This document shows, piece after piece, positions 13,301 through 22,924 of a stretch of 64,000 nucleotides of DNA. Both the position numbers and the translations under genes were made by a program. How positions within the stretch are numbered: position 1 is the stretch's first letter; each line of letters opens with the position of its first letter. Source of the stretch: Dactylis glomerata (taxonomy: Eukaryota > Streptophyta > Magnoliopsida > Poales > Poaceae). The notes beneath the pieces are model-generated. The model was not told where the DNA came from. It saw only the letters and a list, made by a program, of their open reading frames with translations, and did no database searches. Where the stretch lies: positions 2,331,570 to 2,395,569 of the forward strand of contig QXEO01000170.1 of the NCBI GenBank assembly GCA_007115705.1. Reading direction: 5' to 3'.

Positions 13301-16300
13301 TTAAACATGGTTCAGTCATTGTAGTTCCTCTTTTGAATTTTGCGAAAAGTATGCTGGGTTGGTTGTCCTTGACTTGAGTTTTAGGCAATATTGTACTTTA
13401 TATATTTGAAAAAAGGTTGATATGCTGAAAATTTTGTTTAACAAATTATGAAATCCAAATAAGTCTTTGTTGTATTCATGTGAATGTGATGGGTACCTGT
13501 GGCTTTTTGTGGCACAAATTGAATGTGTTAGTTATCGCAGGAATGGGATGCTTCCTCTGTTTGTAAGTGTGTCAAGGAAGTACATATCAGATATCAGATT
13601 GGGAATGATATACAAGAACTAAACAAGAAACTGAATACTCTGATGCCATCACTACAACAGTTAGGACTAGCTGCAGAAGATCAATCTGGAATAAACAGTG
13701 GAGTTGGTCCTCATTACAAAGAGTCAAGTACTATAGGCAGAACCGTTTGCAGCGAGTGCAATGATCTCGTTAATCTGCTACAGAGACGCACAGAAGGTGA
13801 CCATGTCCTTTTCGCCATAGTTGGAACTATTGGAGTTGGTAAGAGTACTCTTGCACGCAAGATATACCATGAGATGAGAAACAAGATCAGAATCAGGTTA
13901 TGGGTAAACATTTCGAAAGACTGCAGGAAAATCACAATATGGTCTGGTGAAAATTTTATGGGAACAGGAGGAATGGTGGAGCAACGCGAGGTGCTACGCC
14001 GCTATCTGAATGTTCCTGCCAGGAACCTACTCCTGGTCATGGATAATGTGTGGAAGGTGGATGACTGGAACCAGTTGCTGGCTGCAGAAGACTTCCGCCG
14101 TTGTGGCTGCAAAGTCGTCGTAACAACAAGAGACGAGAGCATCGCAAGGACAATAGGGGTGACCCATTTTCACCGTGTCAAGTGTTTGAATGGGGATGAT
14201 GGCTGGTTGTTGCTCCGTAAAACAGCTAATCTTGGAGAGACTGTGGCTAGTGGGAACATTCAGGATGTTGGAAGGAGTATCGTGCAAAAGTGCAGTGGCC
14301 TTCCGATGGCAGTAAGAACAATTGGATTGAGTCTAAGGGGCATGCCCCATGAGGATCAATGGGAGAGCACACACTCAGAAAATTTCATTTCCGCGCATTC
14401 AGTGATAAGGGACAATATTAGTATGGCGTACATGGAGTTGAAGTATCGCCTCAAGCGGTGTTTCCTCTACTGCTCCTTGTACCCAGAGGACTTTGTGATC
14501 AGGCAGCAGTGTGTCACGCAGCAGTGGATTGCTGAGGGGTTCTTCGAGGGAATTGAAAATTTAGAAGAGGAGGCTGGAAGATGTTACCGGGAATTGATTG
14601 AGAGGGGTCTTCTTCTGCTGGAGAATGAAGCTAACGGTGTGCTGGGAGCGAAGATGCCAAATCTACTGAGATCGTTTGCACTCTATCGGTCAGGAGATGA
14701 GAATTATGTGGATCATCCTAGTCGTATCAGTAATACATGTATACCATGGCGCATGTGCATCTCAGATGAAGAAGCAATAGAAGACATACCAGGTGATATC
14801 ATGCGCTTGAGGACAGTCTTTGTGTTTGCAAGCCCACTGAGAAGAGGCAGCTTAGACATTATCTTTCAAAGGTTTCCAAACCTAAGAGTACTGGACCTGA
14901 GAGACACACAAGTTGAGACCATTCCCAAAATGCTGGGCAGACTGCTGCAACTTAGGTATCTGAATCTTTCAAATACTAGAATTACAAAGCTTCCCCAGAC
15001 TATTGGGACCCTGATGATGCTGCATTTCTTAATCCTCAGAAACTGTCCTTGCCTCACAAAAGTAACCAGCCATGTTGGCCGTCTGAAAAATTTGAGGAGT
15101 CTCGACATCTCAGGGACACCAAATTTAAATGATGTCCGTTTTAGACTACTCAAACTGACAGAACTCAGGTGCTTGCATGGTTTTTCTCCAGCTGACCATG
15201 GTTGGACATTTGAAGAATTACGTGCACTGCCCAACCTTACAAGCCTCCAGATACTGAAGCTAGGCAGGACATCCAACATAGAGGATGCACGCCAGTCAGG
15301 ACTGCAGGAACTGTGTCATCTCAGAGAGCTTGAGCTATGCTGCAGTTCTGTCCACCAACCAGCAGTTGACCAGCAAGAGCATATAAAAGATGTGTTCACC
15401 GTACTCAATCCTCCTCAGAACCTGGCCTCTCTCAAGCTAGATGGTTATTATGGCAATGAATTTCCATCTTGGTTCTCAGTTTCTCATCTTACACGGCTAC
15501 AGCGGCTAACCCTTGACGGCTGCTGCCACTACCAGCGTCTACCACCTCTGGGTGAGATGATCTGTCTTCAATCTCTGGCTATAACAGGCTTCAGCGTATT
15601 GACTGTAGATGAGCTTCGCGGGGAGCCAGCAACCGGTGTGGCATTTCCTCGGTTGGAGCAGCTATTCCTAGGGAATATGCAGAATATGGTGCCATGGTCT
15701 GGCCTTGTAGAGACTGACATGCCTTTACTTCAGAGTTTACATCTTGATAGCTGTCCCGGGATGATCACTCTCCCCGCATGGCTCCAGAACTGCACTAGAC
15801 TGAAAAGCTTGAAGATACAGCATGCAGGTGCGCTTCAATATATCCAGAACCTGCCAGCACTCAAGGAGCTCAAAGTTCAGAATAGTACCAATCTGCAGAA
15901 GATATCCAACCTACTTAGACTGGATGATTTGAAAATATTAGACTGCGCGCGTCTCGATACCGTGCAGAATGTTCCGTTGTTGAGCATCTTGCACTTGAAT
16001 GAGTATACATCCGAGCTTCCAAAATGGCTCCAGAAACAAAGTTTCAAACTCAGAAGATTGGAGATTGTCGGCAGTGAGGACCTACTCTATAAATGTTCAT
16101 CAACCTCCACTCGTGATGGGCGTGTCATTGAAGGTGCAGCTGATCATGTTTCCGCAAAATTGCATGATGGTTCCATATACTTCTCCTACACCAAAAGTAC
16201 CGGCAGTTTCAACAGAAGCCAACGATGCAGGAATCGTTCTAATATGCGCAACGCCGCTGCCCTAGCAGGGCCTGTTGATCCGTGGAGAATTCCTGGCAAT

Positions 16301-16387
16301 TGGGAAACAAGGATCAAGTACACACTGTGTGCTATACTCCTTTTTGTTTCTCAGTTGTTAGTTCAATGGGTTGTTAGTTCTTCATAG
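1018..16387 (+). CDS. NLR1: CC-NB-ARC-LRR immune receptor gene, join(1018..1305,13541..16387)
   Basis: Predicted intracellular immune receptor of 1044 residues. The Rx-type coiled coil (about 1-130) is split by a phase-0 intron after residue 96 and has an EDVID-like ENIID at 80-84. The NB-ARC follows: P-loop GTIGVGKST at 191-199, kinase-2 LLLVMDNVW at 259-267, RNBS-B VVVTTRDE, GLPMA at 349-353 and RNBS-D CFLYCSLYPEDF at 403-414. The MHD site reads MPN (468-470), which is non-canonical. About 15 irregular LRRs run from roughly 540 to 980. The last 24 residues contain a hydrophobic segment that could be a membrane anchor. The start is the ATG at 1018, directly after a splice acceptor. The frame is open throughout and both splice sites are canonical (CACAG|GTTAG, TTATCGCAG|GAA). 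The family role (effector recognition, nucleotide-switched activation) is known; ligand and pathway are not visible. The 12.2-kb TE-filled intron is unusual, and expression is unproven. Confidence 0.88.
1491..2378 (+). repeat. MITE cluster with GGCCTCTTTGATT termini
   Basis: The terminal motif GGCCTCTTTGATT occurs in the same direction at about 1491, 1844 and 1960. Its inverted partner (TGTCAAAGAGGCCC) occurs once, ending at 2378. The segment 1959-2378 has both ends and looks like one complete 420-bp MITE, while the two upstream copies look like truncated 5' ends. No obvious target duplication survives. The motif resembles common grass hAT/PIF-type MITEs; the family call is tentative. Confidence 0.5.
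2600..3290 (-). repeat. Probable retroposon-derived non-coding stretch
   Basis: Starts near a T-rich tract (about 2619) that could be the poly-A tail of a minus-strand element, followed by an A/G-rich stretch and then GC-rich sequence. No conserved protein is recognisable on either strand. A decayed LINE or similar repeat is the most likely origin. The flanking stretch 3291-3891 shows nothing I can name. Confidence 0.3.
4353..5960 (-). pseudogene. Harbinger transposase (DDE_4-type nuclease), broken
   Basis: In several frames on the minus strand there are characteristic pieces: LGFTSYQKCCAAIRMLAYEV, SHNDINVL, a stretch ending CYYLVDGIYPKWSTF, ACRKDVEHAPGVLQSRWAIF and VIMHIMIVEDER. The N-terminal part upstream of the nested insertion (about 5650-5960) has lost its frame. 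Multiple frameshifts plus the 552-bp insertion make it non-functional. In active elements the protein cuts and pastes at TWA sites together with a Myb-like partner, which I do not see here. Confidence 0.75.
5067..5618 (-). mobile_element. Retroposon (5'-truncated LINE-like) inserted in the transposase
   Basis: Flanked by a 15-bp direct repeat with one mismatch (GGAAGTGAACCCAAG at 5052-5066, GGAAGTGAAGCCAAG at 5619-5633). It begins with an oligo-T run at its left edge, as expected for the poly-A tail of a minus-strand retroposed copy. The GC-rich interior encodes no protein I recognise. The flanking transposase sequence resumes on both sides, so this is a clean insertion. Confidence 0.7.
6536..7324 (+). 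other. Intron sequence without recognisable features
   Basis: AT-rich sequence between the Harbinger element and the LINE fragment. No coding signal, terminal repeats or RNA gene were seen. Confidence 0.5.
7464..7594 (-). repeat. 3' LTR of the Copia element (131 bp)
   Basis: Identical to the copy at 12711-12841 except for one base. It is followed inside by a run of C (7595-7602), the complement of the polypurine tract. Confidence 0.95.
7608..12075 (-). pseudogene. Copia gag-protease-integrase-RT-RNase H polyprotein, two frame breaks
   Basis: Starts MSTSSGYVV at 12075. Order along the minus strand: UBN2-type gag; CCHC knuckle CSYCGRTGHDFSSC; protease PWYLDSGASFHM; integrase zinc region (WHHRLGH...CQGCRLGK) and DDE core (HSDVWGP, FRADSAGEY, VAERKHR); Ser/Pro-rich linker; reverse transcriptase with LLLLYVDDMI; RNase H (CYSDATWASD, SSVEAELRAM, SDSTGAI). 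The frame breaks at about 10701-10806, where a 53-bp tandem duplication follows the protease, and near 9077, where one G appears lost between integrase and RT. Correcting for these gives one continuous polyprotein of the family's usual order. All catalytic residues are visible. The integrase motif usually written NGVAERK reads NCVAERK. Confidence 0.93.
10701..10806 (-). repeat. 53-bp tandem duplication in Copia pol
   Basis: The block beginning ACATGAAGAGAGGTACC at 10701 repeats from 10754. 53 is not a multiple of 3, so the duplication shifts the frame just after the protease region and ends the upstream ORF at 10627. Confidence 0.92.
12697..12710 (-). other. Primer binding site for initiator tRNA-Met (Copia)
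   Basis: Reads TGGTATCAGAGCCA on the minus strand, directly abutting the 5' LTR; this is the standard plant Copia minus-strand primer site. Confidence 0.93.
12711..12841 (-). repeat. 5' LTR of the Copia element (131 bp)
   Basis: Direct copy of 7464-7594. Starts TGTTAGG and ends TAACA, followed by target duplication GTATG. Confidence 0.95.
13541..16387 (+). CDS. NLR1 coding exon 2 (rest of coiled coil, NB-ARC, LRR, C-terminal tail)
   Basis: Uninterrupted 949-codon frame after the TTATCGCAG acceptor. It opens with EWDASSVCKCV and completes the coiled coil. It carries the whole NB-ARC, the LRR and a basic stretch (RSQRCRNRSNMRN) before the terminal hydrophobic segment. An internal ATG at 13643 would miss the coiled coil and is not the likely start. 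Confidence 0.9.
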   Translation, partial: EWDASSVCKCVKEVHIRYQIGNDIQELNKKLNTLMPSLQQLGLAAEDQSGINSGVGPHYKESSTIGRTVCSECNDLVNLLQRRTEGDHVLFAIVGTIGVGKSTLARKIYHEMRNKIRIRLWVNISKDCRKITIWSGENFMGTGGMVEQREVLRRYLNVPARNLLLVMDNVWKVDDWNQLLAAEDFRRCGCKVVVTTRDESIARTIGVTHFHRVKCLNGDDGWLLLRKTANLGETVASGNIQDVGRSIVQKCSGLPMAVRTIGLSLRGMPHEDQWESTHSENFISAHSVIRDNISMAYMELKYRLKRCFLYCSLYPEDFVIRQQCVTQQWIAEGFFEGIENLEEEAGRCYRELIERGLLLLENEANGVLGAKMPNLLRSFALYRSGDENYVDHPSRISNTCIPWRMCISDEEAIEDIPGDIMRLRTVFVFASPLRRGSLDIIFQRFPNLRVLDLRDTQVETIPKMLGRLLQLRYLNLSNTRITKLPQTIGTLMMLHFLILRNCPCLTKVTSHVGRLKNLRSLDISGTPNLNDVRFRLLKLTELRCLHGFSPADHGWTFEELRALPNLTSLQILKLGRTSNIEDARQSGLQELCHLRELELCCSSVHQPAVDQQEHIKDVFTVLNPPQNLASLKLDGYYGNEFPSWFSVSHLTRLQRLTLDGCCHYQRLPPLGEMICLQSLAITGFSVLTVDELRGEPATGVAFPRLEQLFLGNMQNMVPWSGLVETDMPLLQSLHLDSCPGMITLPAWLQNCTRLKSLKIQHAGALQYIQNLPALKELKVQNSTNLQKISNLLRLDDLKILDCARLDTVQNVPLLSILHLNEYTSELPKWLQKQSFKLRRLEIVGSEDLLYKCSSTSTRDGRVIEGAADHVSAKLHDGSIYFSYTKSTGSFNRSQRCRNRSNMRNAAALAGPVDPWRIPGNWETRIKYTLCAILLFVSQLLVQWVVSSS

Positions 16388-17009
16388 CTGAATGGAATCA
16401 TGCCGCCTTTATTGCACTTGGATGCACACCTTTTGCTGTCGACAAGTTTCTTATAATGTAATTGCTCGAGCAAGCACAGTATTACTGAATAGCACTCCAG
16501 AATCGAGTCATCTCAGCATGTTTGCTGGGTTCAGATGTAATTTATTTGGGTATATGCTGTCATTCACAAGAGAGTCAGATACATCTCATCTGTGCCATTT
16601 ACTTCAGATAGCTGTTTGCAAAATTCTGATAATGTCCAATATTTAAGGGTTCCTGTGATTTAGACTTACTCTGACGAGATTAATGCCATTATATTTAATG
16701 AGTAAATTTCTGTCTTACCCACAAAAAAATAAGAAGATTTTTTTTTAACTGAAATAAAAAGAAACCTGATGATGTCCAGTGTACAGAATCTAGTCAGAAC
16801 ACGAGTCAAATTTCTTTTGCTTATGTCGTACGTGTGTTCCACATAATCTAACGCTTCAATGAAAATTATCCCCAAAATCCGTGATTTAATTCATTTAAAA
16901 GTAGGGTGTGTTGTACTACATTGTCCTAACTACTAAGCTTTATGTGTTCCCACTTTAAGTCCATTAATCAAATTTTGTCATCTATAATTTTTGTTGCAAT
17001 TGACGTCCG
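16388..17009 (+). other. NLR1 3' flank, no further gene
   Basis: Probable 3' UTR and short AT-rich intergenic sequence. No coding or repeat structure recognised. Confidence 0.45.
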
Positions 17010-17950
17010 CCCCCAAGGATATTAGGGGCATAGGCATCCTAACATCTCGGCACTTTAAGAGGGCACTGATGCTAAAATGGGTGTCGCATATCCTTAGGGA
17101 CGAGGGCAGCCTATAAATACAAAGGATTAAGACCAAGTATCTTTGGAGCCGTCCCTCTTAGCATGTGATCGTCACGAGGTATCCCAGTTTTAGAGATCCC
17201 TCCAGGTCATCAAGAATGAAATCCGCCTAGGGATCTCCTTCTCTATAGGTAATGGAGAAGGCGTCATGTTCTGGTTGGACCTATGGCTTGGTAAGACACG
17301 GAGGAGACCACGACATGGTGTGAATTTAGGGCTAGCCTCCTCCCTCTACCCCCTCTCAAATTCGAAGGGTAGTGTGTGTTGTGGAGACTGATACCTTCAA
17401 TGGCCTTCTTAGTTAGCTCAGCATATCAGGCAGTATTTAGATGGCCTACCTATTCGTTATGGAAGGCCCCTCTACCACTGAAGACCAAAATCTTCGTTTG
17501 GCAACTGCTACGAGATCATCGACCTTCAGGAGTCGAAGAGATTAATGGGTCGGGAAGGGCATGTTTCCATTATGTGCCATCCCTGATTCGGGAACCCACA
17601 TAATGTCTACATGTCCCCTAGCCCAGTTTATTTGAAGCTTTGCCCAAGAGGCTTTGGGTCCTGCCTGGCAGGCCAAAGACCTTGGTGAGCTCCTAGAAAC
17701 CTAGGCGAACCATACCCATACAAGGATACGCCTCTACTGGGAGATGTTCGCTGCGATATTGGACCCTTTGGACTATCCGTAATAAGATGGCTTTCGAGAA
17801 AATCTTTCCTTCGTCGTGCTCCTGACTCAGCGTTCAAATTGTTGGCTTCATTGTAGTTGTGGTACCGTTGTGTAGACAGCGGGACAGAGAGTGTGTGGAT
17901 GGTGTTCTACGGGCCTTGCTAGAAGCGGCACACCATCTTGCTTGTCGTCC
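17010..17950 (+). pseudogene. LINE reverse-transcriptase C-terminal remnant
   Basis: Broken frames on the + strand resemble the end of plant LINE ORF2: GIRHPNIS-like and LMLKWVSHILRDEG-like text near 17020-17100, then a zf-RVT-like piece with WKAPLPLKTKIFVWQLLRD (17450-17510). Many stops and shifts; no 5' half, tail or target duplication is clear. The call rests on a few motifs. The stretch 17951-18203 holds nothing I can name. Confidence 0.55.
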
Positions 17951-18208
17951 TTCGGGCGATTCATCGTCTTATTTTGTGTTGGACGTGTTTGTGTTGTTAA
18001 GCCAACACACCCTTTTCTTGTTTTTGACTTGTTCTTGAAATTTATATGGATGTTGGTGCTTTATTTATATAGCAGGGAAAAGCTTACTTCGAGGATGTCC
18101 AGTCCTAGTCGATGTCATATGTTTTTGTTGCTTGTAATCGCGAAAGGTGGAAACCATGTACAATAATTTTGGGAATTACCATCACAAGTAAGTGACTGGA
18201 GTGGTGGT

Positions 18209-18366
18209 TGTTAGACTTTGTAATAATACCTTGTGTACATGTGATGGTGTGGTACATCACACATATATGTATCCCTCTTGTCTACGTCTTCCGAGGCTAT
18301 TCACGATCCCAATGTAACACGTACCCCAAACCTCCAATGAGGGTATCGTTTCCTTGTCGATTGACA
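18209..18366 (+). repeat. 5' LTR of Copia F
   Basis: TG...CA boundaries, followed immediately by TGGTATCATAGT (18367-18378), a slightly mutated initiator tRNA-Met primer site. Confidence 0.82.
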
Positions 18367-18639
18367 TGGTATCATAGTGTCTTCCTTCCGACGTTTAGCC
18401 CAAATCCGATTTACAAAAAAATCATTAGCATCGGTTGCCACCATGCCACAACCAAAGACCAAAAACCACCCGGTCACAAAATCACTGATGTTCCCTCCCT
18501 CCTAAAAAACTCGATGGCCTCCTCCTCGTCTACCATGTCGAGACTAGTGGCTGCCCTAGGGGCACCTCCTTTCGAGAAGCTCTCAAGAAAATTACTTGTT
18601 CTAGAAGACCCAAGTTCTTCCCGCACTTCGTGTCGTGTA

Positions 18640-19036
18640 GATCATGGGGCTGCTTGATGGCTCAGACACCGTCCCAACAAAAACCTTGGAGATTGAGGAT
18701 GCAAAAAAGAACAGAACAACCCTGCCAAACCCGGCCTATGAAGCCTGGTCGCATAAGATCAAATAAGTGATTACATTTGCTCAAGTCAATGAATCAGAAC
18801 CTCCTTGCCCAGTTCATTAGCCTCGAGCACGCATCCAATGTGTGTGATGCCTTGTAGGTTTTGTTCGCCTCTTAGTCCCACGCCGAGGTATCCATGTTTC
18901 TGTGGTGTCCTTACAAGCACAAATAAACTAGATATGACAATGGCCCAATTCATCACAAAGATTAAAGGGATTGTTCCCGAACTTGCAGCGGCAGGGAAGA
19001 ATATCGGCGATGATGAATTGAAGGACTGCTCGAACT
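18640..19036 (+). pseudogene. Copia F gag (UBN2-type), broken
   Basis: Contains MGLLDGSDTVPTKTLEIED, then AYEAWSHKIK followed by a stop, and in another frame LDMTMAQFITKIKGIVPELA and GKNIGDDEL, the typical order of a plant Copia gag. Stops and frameshifts throughout. A short repeated phrase (AATTATCATACCTACACC, near 19223 and 19267) follows it. Confidence 0.75.
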
Positions 19037-19490
19037 AGATATAGTGCTCTCGTTGCCTCATGAAACCTCTAGAACCCTCAACAACATGTGTGCTCAATTA
19101 CAAGCCTAAAACTATCGTTAGTCCGAATCGGAAGAACACCGGGTCTTTTCAATCATATGCCAATAATACTTTTGTCCATGCAACAACTCCAATAATCAAT
19201 ACAACGATCGCCACAAAAATGCGTAATTATCATACCTACACCACTAGCCATTATTATCTAGTTGCGTAATTATCATACCTACACCACTAGCCATTATTAG
19301 CTAATGCCAAGTTAAAAGATGTGAAGGACTATGATGGGTATATAGTCCTATTCATAAGGGATTTAAATGTCGCGATGTGTCCACTTGTGTCTACATATGT
19401 TTGTTTTTAGTGCATTTCATCTGAATGTTGGTGCTCATATTTGTGCAGAAATCCTTTTACTACCTTCTCTTTTATATTCCACGGATTCTA

Positions 19491-20327
19491 GGGATAATTA
19501 ACTTTATGCCCCTGGTTCCTTAGTTGTGCTCAGTTTTTCCCACGCTCCAAACTTTTGCTCACTTTTTCTCACTTCCTTAGTTGGAACTATAACAAATGCT
19601 CATAGCGGACGTTTGCCGTCTTGACCGTTAGACTTTGACGAGTGGGGCCCACATTGGACTCTATTGACTATTGCTTGCTGACTGGTGGGACCGCTAGGAG
19701 ACACGTATCAGGCAGTTTGTCTGAACCTGAAACAGATCCGATACTGCCGCACTGCACCGCGTCGCCCGCCCGCCCCCTCCGCCGGCGCCGTGCCGCGTCC
19801 GCCGCCGTCGTTCCCTCCACCCTATGCCCCTATTCCGTTCGTTGGCGATGCCGCGTCTCTGCCAGATCTAACCCACCTGCCCGTCTCGGATTACGAAGTG
19901 ATGTTGGGTGAGGATGCCCGCAAGGCCCTCGACCGTGGAGAGGATTGGGTCGAATCCGCGGCAGATAATTCATGGATTACACCTGGGTAAGCATCATTTT
20001 CCCTCGAATTGATGTTCTAACTCGTATTATAGGCCGTATTTGACTTCTGTTAGCTTGAATCATTCGAATTTTGCTCGATTGTACCCGGCCTAACTGCAGC
20101 CTTTGTTTGAACAAAATAGGATTGATCCCATGCTGGATTTCCGGCTAGCCATTAGAATGGAAACTAGTGTGTTGTGTGGTACTAAACCGCGTATGATTTC
20201 TATATTTTTCTATTCCAAAGTGGTAGAAACCAGCATAGCTTTCAAAGATTTTCGAGATGAGCTCCATAACACCTATCCTTGGAGCGATGCCGATGCTGTT
20301 GAACTGAGTTATTTCAACAGCGACGAG
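19491..20327 (+). mobile_element. Mutator-like element, 5' fragment
   Basis: Begins GGATAATTAACTTTATGCCC, terminal-repeat text I associate with Triticeae Mutator-like elements. It then has a Pro/Arg-rich reading segment ending WVESAADNSWITPG at a GTAAG donor (19987), an AG acceptor at 20098-20099, and a second exon with MLDFRLAIRMETSVL and KDFRDELHNTYPWSDADAVE, resembling the N-terminal region of MuDR-type proteins. Cut at 20327 by Gypsy B; the rest is not found on the far side. Confidence 0.55.
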
Positions 20328-21262
20328 TGATGACCCACAAGTATAGGGGGGGTATCGTAGTATTTTCGATAAATAAGAGTGTCGAACCCAACGAGGAGTA
20401 GAAGGTGTTGACAAGCAGTTTTGATCAAGGATTCACTGTAAATACTAGTAAACAGGTTTTCAGGGGTATTTGATAATGCAAGTAAATAAACTACGAGTAA
20501 ATAAAAGACAATAAAAATAATTACTGTGAGCGGCCCAATCCTTTCTAGAGCAAAGGACAAGCCGGTTGTGTAACTTATGATTACCAAACGTTCCTGAGGA
20601 CACACGAGAGTTTCTGTCAAGTGCTTTCGCTTCATGCAGCTAAGTAATCTTTATTGGTTTGATAAGTGCTATGGGGGTGAACCTATGCTAATGCACTACT
20701 CCAACTCATACTAATACACACTTGTGATTATATCCCTTGCAAGCATCCGCAACTACAAGAAAGTAATTAAGATAAATCTAACCACAACCTTAAACTCTAG
20801 GATCCTACGCTCCCTGGTGCACTGGTTTCCTAACGGAGGTTTAGGTTTCTGTCGCTCCGGCAACCCCACAATTAGTAGCCAAATACACAATGCATTCCAC
20901 TAGGCCCATAAAGGTGAAGTATCATATAGTCGACGTTCACATGACACCACTAGTAGAATAGCACCACAACATAAATATATCAAACCATTAAATATTACTC
21001 AACATAGTTTCACTACTAACATCTCGACTTCTCCCATGTCCTCAAGAACTAAACAAACTACTCACAAGACATCATATGGATCATAATCAGAGGTGAAATA
21101 ATGATAAATAACAATCTTAACATAAACCTTAATCCAACGGTTTCACTCGATAGCATCAACTAATAGAGTAATCAACACCGGGAAAGTTTCCCCTATGAAT
21201 TGGACAAGATTCAACCCAAGATGTTACAGCGGGATGGCATGGTGATGAAGATGATGAAGGTG

Positions 21263-22924
21263 TGATTGCTATAGATGGCGCGGTGATGATGGAATGAATG
21301 ACCAGTTGGGAAACCCCAAGAGGAAGGTATGATAAATATAGCAGCAAGTTTTTCCCTCAGTAAGAAACCAAGGTTTGTCGATCCAGTAGGAAAAAGGCAA
21401 TACTCCTGAAGGTGATGCTGGCTAGCCTAGTGACACTCCAACAAGGGCGCCGTTAATGATAACGTGTTAGCGCGTCTTCAACTAGTAGCAACATGGAACC
21501 TGCATACAACATAACCAAATACTTTGTTCCCAACTTACGATGAGGTTGTTAATCTCACCGGTTTGCTTGAAACAAAGGGTATGAGCGTATCGAGTGGAAA
21601 GCAATAGTAGTATGCAAGTAAAGTAAACAGTGCGAGTAAAGTAAACAGGTGATAGCAATATAATGGAAATAGGACCGGGGTCCACAGTTCACTAGTGGTG
21701 TCTCTCCATAAGATAAAATAATATATGCTGGGTAAACAAATTACAGTTGGGCAATTGATAGAATAAAGACAACGTGCATATGTCGAGAGGATCACTATGA
21801 GATTTACTCTGGGCATTACAACAAGATACATAGATCGTCATCCAACTGCATCTATGACTAATAATCCACTTGTGGCGAATCAATCCGAGAACTCCACAAG
21901 TATTAAGTTTCGAACAACAGATAACTGCATTAAGCAAAGTGTGTAATGTAAACAAAGCATATACCCTTGAGCATATGAATGTTGTTTTCTCCCTAGTGGC
22001 AACAACACATCTACAACCTTAGAGGTTTCTGTCACTCCCCCAGATTAAATAGAGGCATGAACCCACTATCGAGCATAAATACCCCCTCTTGGAGTCACTA
22101 GCAACTAACCGGCCAAGAGAGCTACTAACAACGGAGAGCATGCAAGATCATAAACAACATAGAGATAACATAACATAAGATAATATTCAGCATATCAACT
22201 CAATCATAACACCAATATTCATCGGATCCCAACAAACACAACATGTAGAATTACATAACGGTGATCTCGATCATGTAAAGCAGCTCACGAGATCTAAACA
22301 TGAAGCACATGGTGGAGAAGACAACCATCTAGCTACTGCTATGCACCCATAGTCCAAGGTAGACTACTCACTCATCGCGTCGGAGGCAAGCATGGCGATG
22401 AAGAAGACCTCCGGTGGCGATTCCCCTCTCCAGTAGGGTGTCGGGAAGAGCTTCTGGACCCTCCCGATCTCAGGTCGACGGCGACGGCGGATCGCGATGT
22501 ATTCTGGAAAAGTGATCGGGTGTTTAGGTTTTTCCCGTCGGGGTGTCTTTATAGGCGAAGGGGCAACGTCAGAAGTGGACCAGGTGGGGCTCACCACAGA
22601 GTGGCGCGGCCAGGCCCTGGGACGCGCCCTCTGGTGGTGAGGCCGCCTCCTGGCTCCTTTTCGTCTCCTCTACGGTTCTCTGGAAGCTTCGGTAAATTTC
22701 AGGATGTTCGGCTTTTATTTCGTCCAATTCCGAGAATATTTCCTGTGTAACTTTTCTGAAACACAAAAATAGCAGAAAACAGGGAACTGGCACTGTGGCA
22801 TCTCGTTAATAGGTTAGTTCCGGAAAATGCATAAAAATGCCACAAAGTGTAACGAAACACTAAGCAAATGGTGTAAAAACAAGCATGGAGCATCAAAAAT
22901 TATAGATACGTTAGAGACGTATCA
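21263..22924 (-). repeat. 3' LTR of element A
   Basis: Direct copy of 28166-29826 with scattered substitutions and a 4-bp CCAG indel near the left end. Confidence 0.93.
22548..22629 (-). promoter_or_regulatory. LTR promoter module, element A left LTR (GC hairpin plus TATA)
   Basis: The minus strand carries a GC-rich inverted repeat (22603-22629) and, 50 bp downstream, TATAAA (complement at 22548-22553). The hairpin has two mismatched bases. Confidence 0.65.

Larger units (their letters stand above)
1306..13540 (+). other. NLR1 intron 1 (12.2 kb, TE-filled)
   Basis: Phase-0 intron with a GT donor at 1306 and an AG acceptor at 13539-13540. In order it contains a MITE cluster, a probable LINE-derived stretch, a Harbinger element with a nested retroposon, about 800 bp with nothing recognisable, a LINE 3' fragment split by a Copia element, and an AT-rich 3' part (12956-13540) with no gene. 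Both large autonomous-type elements are antisense to the gene. Confidence 0.8.

Noticed and set aside
13643..16387. Internal ATG at 13643 as the NLR1 start
   Set aside because: The frame extends upstream to a canonical acceptor at 13540 and joins in phase to a matching coiled-coil exon at 1018.
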